From: VAZQ01 sp036522235
GTDB lineage: Bacteria; Pseudomonadota; Alphaproteobacteria; Rhizobiales; Xanthobacteraceae
Assembly: GCA_036522235.1 (NCBI GenBank)
Contig: DATDGG010000170.1
Location: 1 to 11,673, forward strand
DNA length: 11,673 nt
Reading direction: 5' to 3'
Shown here: positions 1 through 5,968 of the stretch, piece after piece
How the letters are laid out: every line of letters starts with the position of its first letter
Position numbering within the stretch: position 1 is the stretch's first letter
Made by a program: the position numbers and the translations under genes
Notes under the pieces: generated by a model
Seen by the model: the letters and a program-made list of their open reading frames with translations, nothing else
What the model was told of the DNA's origin: nothing
The model's database searches: none

Positions 1-339
1 AGAGGAGCGTCCTCTCCTCTCCCTGATCCCTTTGCGCTCTCAGATCCGAGCGTCTTTGAGCGGGAACTCACGGAAGCTGGCTTTGACGGGGTCATCACTC
101 GTGCTCTTCCCTTTCAGTCCCATTACGCTTCGCTCGATGCGTTCCTGCAATCGACAGCAAGCAGGTTGACCGCTGGTGTGATGGGGCAGCTCGGACACCT
201 TGAGCAGCAGCAACTGTTGGGGGAGGTGAGACAGGCATTGAGCCAGTTTGAGGGATCTCATGGCCTGGTGGCTCCGGCAGAATTCTTGCTTGGTGTGGGA
301 AGCAAAGAGAGAAGGAGAACCCAATGGTCACATCAATGA
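1..339 (+). CDS. SAM-dependent methyltransferase, C-terminal part (5' end outside window)
   Basis: An open frame enters from the left edge and gives 112 codons before TGA at 337-339. The protein has features typical of the C-terminal end of class I SAM-dependent (UbiE-like) methyltransferases: a 'FERELTEAGFDGV' helix-strand, then 'LPFQSHYASLDAFLQS', then a helical tail ending 'APAEFLLGVGSK', which resembles the last beta strand of these enzymes. The SAM-binding N-terminal half lies outside the window, so the call rests on the tail alone and the methyl acceptor is unknown. The frame overlaps the start of the following P450 by 16 bases, so the two were probably translationally coupled in one operon. 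Base composition is clearly lower in GC than in the rest of the window, which suggests a foreign origin. Confidence 0.65.
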   Translation, partial: RGASSPLPDPFALSDPSVFERELTEAGFDGVITRALPFQSHYASLDAFLQSTASRLTAGVMGQLGHLEQQQLLGEVRQALSQFEGSHGLVAPAEFLLGVGSKERRRTQWSHQ

Positions 340-471
340 TCTCTTCTCCCATCCCAACCGCACCAGGGCTGCCATTGGTTGGCAATGCTCTTGCGTATCG
401 TCGGAATCGTCTCGCGCTCTGGATGCAGGTGAGAGAAACCTGTGGAGACCAAATATACCTCGACCAAGGAC
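324..471 (+). pseudogene. Cytochrome P450, 5' fragment only (truncated after about 45 codons)
   Basis: ATG at 324 follows a strong Shine-Dalgarno AAGGAG (312-317) with a 6-base spacer. The first ~45 residues show the classic P450 entry: a short N-terminus, the Pro-rich 'APGLPLVGNAL' segment, then 'RRNRLALWMQVRETCGDQI', matching the helix A region and the 'xxYGDvv' strand. After roughly codon 46 the P450 resemblance stops. The frame stays open to 860, but only as an Arg-rich out-of-frame reading of other sequence. The I helix, the ExxR motif and the Cys heme-ligand loop are all missing, so no functional P450 is made here. The exact end is uncertain by about 15 bases. Either a real deletion or recombination event or an assembly chimera could explain the break. 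Confidence 0.65.
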
Positions 472-669
472 GAAGCCATGTTCCGTCGCATCATCCCGAG
501 CGCGGTCAATCCGAACGGCGAGGTGAATTTGGCCGGCCTGCGGCACGATCTCGATTTCTTCCGCGCGCTCGGCCTGATCGAGAGCAAGGACGTGAGCGCC
601 GACGGGGTGGTGGACGGCTCGTTCGTGCAGGCCGCGGTCGCGAAGCTCGGACCGTACCAGCCGCGGTAG
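433..669 (+). pseudogene. NMT1/TauA-type ABC solute-binding protein, 3' fragment
   Basis: In the frame +1 to the P450 fragment, sequence open from 433 (after an in-frame TGA at 430-432) runs to TAG at 667-669. From about 'KYTSTKDEAMFRRIIP' on, it reads like the last ~70 residues of a NitT/TauT-type (NMT1/THI5-like) periplasmic binding protein: an 'NPNGEVNLAGLRHDLDFF' segment, 'ALGLIESK', and the family-typical end 'VVDGSFVQAAVAKLGPY'. Third codon positions are mostly G or C, like the rest of the chromosome and unlike the P450 fragment. The signal peptide and both ligand-binding lobes are absent. A GTG at 442 could start a 75-residue product but has no convincing ribosome binding site. I read it as a decapitated gene joined to foreign DNA. 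Confidence 0.65.
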
Positions 670-716
670 GGGCGCCCCGCTCGGTCGAAAAGCAAGACCT
701 CGGGGTCCGGCGCTGT

Positions 717-741
717 GTCCGTTGTTCCCCGACAAACGGAC
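717..741. terminator. Hairpin between convergent genes, possible terminator
   Basis: GTCCGTT (717-723) and AACGGAC (735-741) form a perfect 7-bp stem around an 11-base loop. It lies between the binding-protein fragment ending at 669 (plus) and the serine hydrolase ending at 832 (minus), where a bidirectional terminator would be expected. No T-run follows on either strand, so the call is weak. Confidence 0.3.
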
Positions 742-831
742 TCAAGTCGGCGCGGCTGGCAGGTCGCTTTCGGGCCATTCGGGACGTTCCCCTGCGGCAG
801 AAAGCAAACAACGCGCCATGTATCGAAATGA

Positions 832-2247
832 TCAGCCGTGCGCTTCCTCGGGCACCTTGATCGCCTCGAATGTCCTGCCGCCCTGCGTTAGGGTGATGGC
901 TGGAGATCCTTCGGACGTGGGCGCAAGCCGAACCTTTATCTGTGGTATTTGGGCAGAGAGAACTCCATTCGAGGACGGTGTCAATCGGATGGGGGCTTGA
1001 TCGCCAACCCGCAGCAGAAGCTTTGCGCCAGCTTCCTCAATTCGGAAAACTCTATCGGCGCTATCGCGATAGGTGCCGGCGAGTTGAGCTGCGATTGACG
1101 TGTCGCTCGTGGCTTGTGCGATCGAAGGCCAGCGATACTCTCTCTCGATTGAGGCAAGCAGTTCTTCGATGAGCGGCCATCCCTGATTCGAATTGATCAT
1201 GACAGCAGCACCTTGGCCGGTGGCCGGATAAAGGCGCAGATTGGCCAAAAATCCGTGATTGCCACCGGCATGCCCGAAGCGAAACGCGTCACCATCTCCC
1301 GCGCAAAACCAAGCTAGTCCGACAAATTCGCTGCCTTTTGTTTGGTCCGGTAGCTGCGGGCGCAACATAGCGGCAAGGCTCTCCTGGGATAATCCCAGGC
1401 CTGTGATTTCTCCGCGCAGGCCACGCATGAGCGCGGCTCCCAAATGGGCAAGGTCGCCCGCAGTGGTCCAAAGCCCGGCCGCGGCCATTTCAGGATAGAC
1501 GTGCCAGCCGTCAGGAGTTGGAACCCCATTTAGCGGGTGTCCGACAGCGGCGCGACCGGCCAGTGTCGATGATGGCGGCTGTTCGTAACTGCTATCCTCC
1601 ATTCCGAGCGGAGCGAGGACCAATTCGCGCATGAGGTCAGGAAATGCCAAGCCGACAAGGTCAGTCACTGCCAACTGTGCGATCGTGGTGCCGCCGCCGG
1701 AATAACGGAATTGCATGCCCGGAATGAGGTCGACGAAAATGGGCGGTGTGTTGGCTGGAGGGGCGCCATCCAAAACCTGTGTAAGGGACGGCCAAGAACC
1801 GCCGGCCGGATAGCCGGGAAAGCCGTGCACTGTCGTCCCTGCGGTGTGGCTCAGCAATTGGCGGAAATTGACCCTTGGCGCCCAGCCGTCATCGCCTTCG
1901 GGCATTCGCCAAGATTTGAGATAGGTTCTGATGTCAGCATCCAAGTCGATCCGTTTGTCCTGGCATAGCCGCATCACCGCCAGCGCAAATACGGGCTTGC
2001 TGATCGAGCCCGCTTGGAATGCTGTATCGGGCTGAACCGCCGCGTGTTCTCCCACATTGCGGACTCCGAAGCCACTGGCCCAGGCGACCTCGAAGTTCTC
2101 GATTACGGCGACGCTAGCACCGGGAGTACCGAGTTCGTGCATCCGGTCGCCGAGCGTACGTATGCTCCGCTGCGGAGGACGAATGGGACCTTGCGGTCGC
2201 AGATCGGCAATAACGCGATCGATCCGTGCACGATCTTCCGAAGGCAT
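832..2247 (-). CDS. Beta-lactamase-family serine hydrolase (class C / EstB-like)
   Basis: This 471-residue protein has the penicillin-binding-protein/class C beta-lactamase fold. The nucleophile motif SxxK is 'SISK' (S81, K84) in 'FQAGSISKPVFAL'. The second motif is Y182-S183-G in 'FRYSGGGTT', in place of YxN, and the third is H326-A-G in 'FGHAGGNHGF', in place of KTG. This combination is usual for esterase, peptidase or amidase members rather than true beta-lactamases. Residues ~385-471 look like the extra C-terminal beta domain ('LAGTYRDSADRVFRI') seen in many of these hydrolases. The frame is open upstream to 2421, but ATG at 2247 has a GGAG with a 6-base spacer and leads straight into the conserved N-terminal helix, so I chose it. 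No signal peptide follows from this start, implying a cytoplasmic enzyme. GC is intermediate (34/60 in 1201-1260), lower than in neighbouring operons, hinting at acquisition. The substrate is unknown. Confidence 0.85.
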   Translation of the reverse strand: MPSEDRARIDRVIADLRPQGPIRPPQRSIRTLGDRMHELGTPGASVAVIENFEVAWASGFGVRNVGEHAAVQPDTAFQAGSISKPVFALAVMRLCQDKRIDLDADIRTYLKSWRMPEGDDGWAPRVNFRQLLSHTAGTTVHGFPGYPAGGSWPSLTQVLDGAPPANTPPIFVDLIPGMQFRYSGGGTTIAQLAVTDLVGLAFPDLMRELVLAPLGMEDSSYEQPPSSTLAGRAAVGHPLNGVPTPDGWHVYPEMAAAGLWTTAGDLAHLGAALMRGLRGEITGLGLSQESLAAMLRPQLPDQTKGSEFVGLAWFCAGDGDAFRFGHAGGNHGFLANLRLYPATGQGAAVMINSNQGWPLIEELLASIEREYRWPSIAQATSDTSIAAQLAGTYRDSADRVFRIEEAGAKLLLRVGDQAPIRLTPSSNGVLSAQIPQIKVRLAPTSEGSPAITLTQGGRTFEAIKVPEEAHG

Positions 2248-2253
2248 TGACGG

Positions 2254-2257
2254 CTCC
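2254..2257 (-). promoter_or_regulatory. Ribosome binding site deciding the serine hydrolase start
   Basis: On the minus strand GGAG stands 6 bases before ATG at 2247. The more upstream in-frame start at 2421 would add 58 Arg/Pro-rich residues with no family resemblance. Confidence 0.55.
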
Positions 2258-2467
2258 GTTCGACCGAGGTCGGTGGGATCATGTCGTTTGAAACCGCTCA
2301 ACGCCACCCAAAATTTGGTGTGTGGTCGACGAACCACCGGAGGTAAGAACTTCCGCAGGGGGCAAGGCGGTAGACCTCGCAGTGAGCACATGTTTTCCGC
2401 TGTTGCTCCAACAACGGACATGCGCCGGCCGCGCGCCTTGGCAACGCGCCCGCGCGCATAAGCGGCG

Positions 2468-2647
2468 TCAGTCCGAAAGCAACGCCGCCAGCACCGCGCG
2501 TCCCTGATCCGTCAATGCATGCGCCGCGGTGCGGTCGCGCCTGAGCGCAATGCTAGATTTCTGCAAGTCGGTATCCGAGGCGAGGCAGAAAAGCAGGATG
2601 CGCTCCGGGCGGCCACCATAAGGGCGTTCACGCCCGTCTTCGACGGG
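2468..2647 (-). pseudogene. Possible 3' remnant of an unidentified gene (59 codons)
   Basis: A minus-strand frame open between TAG (2648-2650) and TGA (2468-2470) gives 59 codons without a convincing ATG or ribosome binding site. The peptide looks protein-like: 'YGGRPERILLFCLASD' followed by 'RRDRTAAHALTDQGRAVLAALLSD'. The last part resembles the end of many small winged-helix or similar proteins, but I do not recognise the family. It is in the same frame as the binding-protein gene upstream, separated from its TAA (2675-2677) by only eight codons and then the TAG. That may be chance or a trace of a fusion. A decayed 3' gene end is the simplest reading; a chance open frame is the alternative. 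Confidence 0.3.
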
Positions 2648-2648
2648 C
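2632..2648 (-). terminator. Hairpin after the ABC operon, candidate terminator
   Basis: GCCCGTC (2632-2638) and GACGGGC (2642-2648) form a perfect 7-bp GC-rich stem with a 3-base loop. It starts 27 bases past the TAA of the last operon gene (2675-2677), the right place for a terminator. No T-run follows on the minus strand, so it may only pause polymerase or protect the mRNA 3' end. Confidence 0.4.
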
Positions 2649-2674
2649 TATGGGCCGCCCCCACGCAACGTGCG

Positions 2675-3427
2675 TTATCGGGCCGGCGGCTCCATTCCGC
2701 TCTTGCGCACGAGGGCGGCGTTCTCCGGCGCGCCCATGAACTTGACCATCGCGGTCGCCACCTCTTTTTCCTTCGAGACCGCAAGCACCCCGGCGGCGAA
2801 GGAATTGTATTGCTGCAGCTCGGGCGGCAGCACGCCGCCCAGCTCGGCGCCCTCGACCGGCAGGATGACGTTGATCTGCTGCAGCGCGATCTCGACTTCG
2901 CCGCGCGCCACCGCCTCGGCGGCCGGGAAGCCGTCGAGGAACTTGGTGCGCGCCTTGAGCTCCTCGGTGAGCCCTAAGTCCTGCATGATCTTCGCCACCA
3001 TGAGGCCCGAGCCGGCGGTCGAATAGCCGATCGACTTGGCGGCGCGCATCGCGCGCTTGAAGGCCTCGACCGAGGAGAGGTCGAGCTTGGGCGCGCCCGC
3101 CTTGACGGCGACCCCGATGCCGGCGCGGGCGAAATCGACGCGCATGCCCACGACCTTGCCGCTTTTTATGAGCTCGTCGATGACAGGCGGGTTCAAGGCC
3201 ACGATGTCGGCGGCGGTGCCGGCATTGACCTTGGCCAGCGGGTTTGCGTCGAAAACCGCGTTGACCTTGTTTCCGGTCGCGCTGGAAAATCCCGCCGCGA
3301 GGTCGCGCAGCCCGGAAATGACCCCCATGCCGCCCATCACCGTGATCTCGGCCGCCTGCGCCGCGCTTCCTCCCAGCGCCAGCACGGCGAGAGAGCCCGC
3401 CGCCAGCACGTTCGTCCATTTGGTCAT
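2675..3427 (-). CDS. ModA-like periplasmic substrate-binding protein (paralogue 1)
   Basis: This 250-residue periplasmic binding protein has a Sec signal peptide (positive start, hydrophobic 8-20, 'SAAQA' with likely cleavage 25/26) followed by 'AEITVMGGMGVISGLRDLAAGF', the first strand and helix of the ModA/type 2 binding-protein fold (SBP_bac_11-like). Mid-protein 'FARAGIGVAVKAGAPKLDL' and 'AAKSIGYSTAGSG' are conserved with the neighbouring paralogue ('VRAGAPKPDI', 'AAKSIGYSHGCSG'). Length is normal for ModA-like proteins (~250). ATG at 3427 follows GGGAGGG with good spacing. It is the last gene of the minus-strand ABC operon, 44 bases after the second paralogue. It probably captures a small ligand for import, but no ModB or ModC partner lies nearby, so molybdate is not implied. 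The ligand is unknown. Confidence 0.8.
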   Translation of the reverse strand: MTKWTNVLAAGSLAVLALGGSAAQAAEITVMGGMGVISGLRDLAAGFSSATGNKVNAVFDANPLAKVNAGTAADIVALNPPVIDELIKSGKVVGMRVDFARAGIGVAVKAGAPKLDLSSVEAFKRAMRAAKSIGYSTAGSGLMVAKIMQDLGLTEELKARTKFLDGFPAAEAVARGEVEIALQQINVILPVEGAELGGVLPPELQQYNSFAAGVLAVSKEKEVATAMVKFMGAPENAALVRKSGMEPPAR

Positions 3428-3471
3428 GACGCCCTCCCGATCTGTTGTTTGCTCTGCGATCCGCGCGAAGC

Positions 3472-4236
3472 TTAAAGCTTCGCCGGTTCCACGAAGGTCT
3501 TGCGCAAGAGCGGCGCGGCCTCCGGCGAGATCATGAACTTGATCAGCGCGCGCGCGGCGTCCTGCTCTTTCGAGCCCGTCATCAGGGCGACGCTCGACGG
3601 GCAGGGCATGTTCAGGAAGCCGGGCGGCGCTCCGACATAGTCGGTGCCCGGCGCGCCCACCATGATGTTGGTCTGCTGGATGCCGAGCTCGAAGTCGCCC
3701 TTGGCCAGGAATTCCACCACCGGCCCGCCGTCCGAATACACCGTCTTGGACTTGAGCTGCGCGGTCAGGCCGAGCTTCTCGATCCCCTCCGCGGCGTGGG
3801 TGCCGCTGCAGCCGTGCGAATAGCCGATCGACTTCGCCGCCAGCAGGGCCGCCTTGTAGGCCTCGACCGTGCTGATGTCGGGCTTGGGCGCGCCCGCGCG
3901 CACCGACACGCCGAGACCCGCCAGCGCGAACGGGGTCACGGTATCGGCCACGATCTGGCCCTTCTTGATCAGGCCACCGAGCTGCTCGGGATTGCTGGTG
4001 AACAGGTCGGCGGGCCCGCCGGAGCTAAGCCTCTTGTCGAGCTCGGGGCCGGCCTCCTGGATGACCGTCACCTGGTGCCCGCTCGTGCGCGTGAACGCGG
4101 CCGCGACCTCGCGCACGCCTGGTGTCGCGCCCTGGTTGGTGATGACGACAAGCTCAGCCGCGCCGGCTGATCCCTGCGACAATGCTCCGAGACCTGCCAA
4201 GACGCAGGCTGCGGCGATTTTCCGGCACCCTCCCAT
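3472..4236 (-). CDS. ModA-like periplasmic substrate-binding protein (paralogue 2)
   Basis: This 254-residue protein has a signal peptide (hydrophobic 7-19, cleavage after 'GSAGA', about 27/28) and then 'AELVVITNQGATPGVREVAAAF', the ModA-like N-terminal lobe. It is a clear paralogue of the next gene, sharing the order 'AGLGVSVRAGAPKPDISTVEAYKA' and 'LLAAKSIGYS'. It differs in having two mature cysteines, C143 ('SHGCSG') and C212 ('NMPCPSS'), at ligand-cleft-like positions; they might form a disulfide. ATG at 4236 follows a perfect AGGAGG with a 5-base spacer, indicating strong translation of its own. It lies 101 bases after the ATPase gene on the same strand, so it is probably in the same operon or has an internal promoter. 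The ligand is unknown. Confidence 0.8.
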   Translation of the reverse strand: MGGCRKIAAACVLAGLGALSQGSAGAAELVVITNQGATPGVREVAAAFTRTSGHQVTVIQEAGPELDKRLSSGGPADLFTSNPEQLGGLIKKGQIVADTVTPFALAGLGVSVRAGAPKPDISTVEAYKAALLAAKSIGYSHGCSGTHAAEGIEKLGLTAQLKSKTVYSDGGPVVEFLAKGDFELGIQQTNIMVGAPGTDYVGAPPGFLNMPCPSSVALMTGSKEQDAARALIKFMISPEAAPLLRKTFVEPAKL

Positions 4237-4241
4237 GGTTT

Positions 4242-4247
4242 CCTCCT
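4242..4247 (-). promoter_or_regulatory. Consensus Shine-Dalgarno for ModA-like paralogue 2
   Basis: AGGAGG on the minus strand, 5 bases before ATG at 4236. It is markedly stronger than the sites of the upstream permease and ATPase genes, which suits a binding protein made in excess. Confidence 0.6.
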
Positions 4248-4259
4248 GTTTTCTTTCCG

Positions 4260-4271
4260 GCAGTCGACTGC
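4260..4271. repeat. 12-bp perfect palindrome in the ATPase/binding-protein gap
   Basis: GCAGTCGACTGC is its own reverse complement and begins 24 bases upstream of the ATG of ModA-like paralogue 2. It could be an operator for an internal promoter or a small mRNA hairpin. No clear -35/-10 pair was seen beside it. Confidence 0.35.
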
Positions 4272-4337
4272 TGCCTGGCGAAGGCCAAGCTTATGCCGTC
4301 TCGCGGCGGCGGGCGAGTGGGGCGAGAGAGATCGACG

Positions 4338-5171
4338 CTACGTCTTGCGCTCCCCCGGGGGCCGCCAGCCCTGCTTGGCCAGTTGAATTTGCGCGTAGAC
4401 ATGCTTGCGCAGCTCGCCGAAGCGCGGCAGCGAGCGGGTCTCGAGCTGGCTGCGCTCGCCGGGCAGGTCGATGGCGACGTCTTCCATGATCACGGTCGGC
4501 GCATGGGAGAGGATGAGGACGCGCTCGCCGAGATAGACCGCCTCGTCGATGTCGTGGGTGACGAACAGCACCGTCACCTTGAGCCGCTGCCACAGCCGGC
4601 GGATCAGGTCCTCGAGATCGGCGCGGGTCTGCGCGTCGACCGCCGCGAACGGCTCATCCATCAGCAGCACCTGCGGCTCGTAGGCGACGGCGCGGGCGAT
4701 GGCGACGCGCTGTTGCATGCCGCCCGACAGCTGCCACGGATAGGCGCCGTGCGCCTCGGTGAGATCGACCGCAGCGAGCGCATCGTCGACCAGCGCGCGC
4801 CGGCGCGCGGCCGGAAGGCGCTTCTGCTTGAGCGGCAGCTCGACGTTCGCCCACACGCTCATCCAGGGAAACAGGCTGCGGCCGTATTCCTGGAACACCA
4901 CCGCCATCGCGGGCGGCGGGCCGGCGACCGCCTCGCCGTCGAGCACCACCTTGCCGCCGCTCGGCGGCAGCAGGCCGGCGATGCATTTGAGCAGCGTGGT
5001 CTTGCCGGCGCCGGAGGGGCCGACGATGCAGACCAGCGCCCCGGCCTTGACGGTGAACGTCACCGCGCGAATGGCTTCGACGGTTCGGCCGGCGCCGGCA
5101 TAGACTTTATGCAGGCCCGCCACTTCCAGCATGGCGGCGGCGCGCGGCGAGGGCGTGGCGCTTGCATCCAT
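4338..5171 (-). CDS. NitT/TauT-type ABC transporter ATP-binding protein
   Basis: This 277-residue cytoplasmic ATPase drives the ABC importer formed with the two permeases upstream. All nucleotide-binding motifs are intact: Walker A 'GPSGAGKT' (51-58), Q-loop Q94 in 'VVFQEYGRSLFPW', signature 'LSGGMQQR' (148-155), Walker B 'VLLMDEPF' (168-175, catalytic E173) and the switch H206 in 'VTHDIDEA'. The Q-loop wording and the 'LxPWxSVxxNVELPL' stretch fit the SsuB/TauB/NrtD group. The frame is open far upstream (to 6038) only as an overlap with permease genes. I chose ATG at 5171, 2 bases after the permease stop (TGA 5174-5176), which fits translational coupling. An ATG 13 codons later, just before 'MLEVAGL', is the alternative start. 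The substrate depends on the binding proteins and cannot be read here. Confidence 0.93.
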   Translation of the reverse strand: MDASATPSPRAAAMLEVAGLHKVYAGAGRTVEAIRAVTFTVKAGALVCIVGPSGAGKTTLLKCIAGLLPPSGGKVVLDGEAVAGPPPAMAVVFQEYGRSLFPWMSVWANVELPLKQKRLPAARRRALVDDALAAVDLTEAHGAYPWQLSGGMQQRVAIARAVAYEPQVLLMDEPFAAVDAQTRADLEDLIRRLWQRLKVTVLFVTHDIDEAVYLGERVLILSHAPTVIMEDVAIDLPGERSQLETRSLPRFGELRKHVYAQIQLAKQGWRPPGERKT

Positions 5172-5173
5172 GA

Positions 5174-5968
5174 TCAGCCGTCCGACCGCTGCGATTGCCG
5201 CAAGCCATGATACCAGCGCAGGATGCGCCGCTCGGCCAGGCGAAAGAGGAGCGAAAGCAGGATCCCGATCAGGCCCAGCAGGATGATGCCGGTCCACATT
5301 TCCGGCACCGCGAAGCTGCGCTCGAACTGGATGATGGCGAAGCCGAGCCCGTTGCTGGCGGCGAACATTTCGCTGATCACCATCAGGATGATGCCGATCG
5401 AGAGCGCCTGCCGCAGGCCGGTGAACATCTGCGGGCTGGCGCTCGGAATGATGAAATGCCACAGCCGCGCCAGCGCCCCGATGCGGTAGCTCTGCGCCAC
5501 CTCCTCGAGCACCTCGTCGCGGCCGCGCACGCCCTCCACCGTGTTGAGCAACACCGGCCAGATGCAGCCCGAGACGATCACCAATGTCTTCATCGTGTCG
5601 CCGATGCCGGCGAACAAAATGAGGATCGGCACCAGCGCCGGCGGCGGGATGGCGCGCAGGAATTCGAGCACCGGCTCGGTGAGATTGCGCAAGCCGCGCG
5701 ACAGGCCGATCGGAATGCCGATGAGCAGGCCGAGCGCGGCCGCGGCGAAATAGCCGGCCGCGAGGCGCGCGAGGCTCGGCAGCACGTCGTCGAAAATGCG
5801 CGGCGAGACCCAGACCTCGACGAACATCCGGGCGATGGTCTGCAACGGCGGAAAATAGAAATTCGCGCTGCCGGCGCTGGCGACCCACCAGACGGCGACG
5901 AGCACCGCCGGCAGGCCCAGCGCAAGGCCGGCCTGACGGCCGAACGCCAGCATCCGAGTGCTGCTCAT
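5174..5968 (-). CDS. NitT/TauT-type ABC transporter permease (second permease)
   Basis: This 264-residue inner-membrane permease of the SsuC/TauC type has about six hydrophobic helices (near 15-32, 66-90, 110-122, 126-142, 189-204, 224-243). The cytoplasmic EAA-like coupling loop lies at ~151-186 ('LEEVAQSYRIGALARLWHFI' then 'P...TGLRQAL'), which docks on the ATPase. ATG at 5968 overlaps the preceding permease stop as ATGA (5965-5968), a classic coupled start. The protein is clearly different from its partner permease, so the membrane channel is probably a heterodimer. The next gene, the ATPase, starts 2 bases after its stop. Confidence 0.92.
   Translation of the reverse strand: MSSTRMLAFGRQAGLALGLPAVLVAVWWVASAGSANFYFPPLQTIARMFVEVWVSPRIFDDVLPSLARLAAGYFAAAALGLLIGIPIGLSRGLRNLTEPVLEFLRAIPPPALVPILILFAGIGDTMKTLVIVSGCIWPVLLNTVEGVRGRDEVLEEVAQSYRIGALARLWHFIIPSASPQMFTGLRQALSIGIILMVISEMFAASNGLGFAIIQFERSFAVPEMWTGIILLGLIGILLSLLFRLAERRILRWYHGLRQSQRSDG

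Larger units (their letters stand above)
2248..2674. other. 427-base gap between serine hydrolase and binding-protein gene
   Basis: This stretch carries the upstream region of the serine hydrolase (2248 to ~2460), a possible gene remnant (2468-2647) and a hairpin (2632-2648). In 2248-2460 I see only weak 5-bp inverted repeats, such as GTGGT/ACCAC near 2331 and TGTTG/CAACA near 2400, and no convincing promoter. No RNA gene or transposase is recognisable. Confidence 0.4.

Noticed and set aside
669..678. GGGGCGCCCC palindrome right at the stop of the binding-protein fragment
   Set aside because: Too short, without a loop or T-run, and easily expected by chance in GC-rich DNA.
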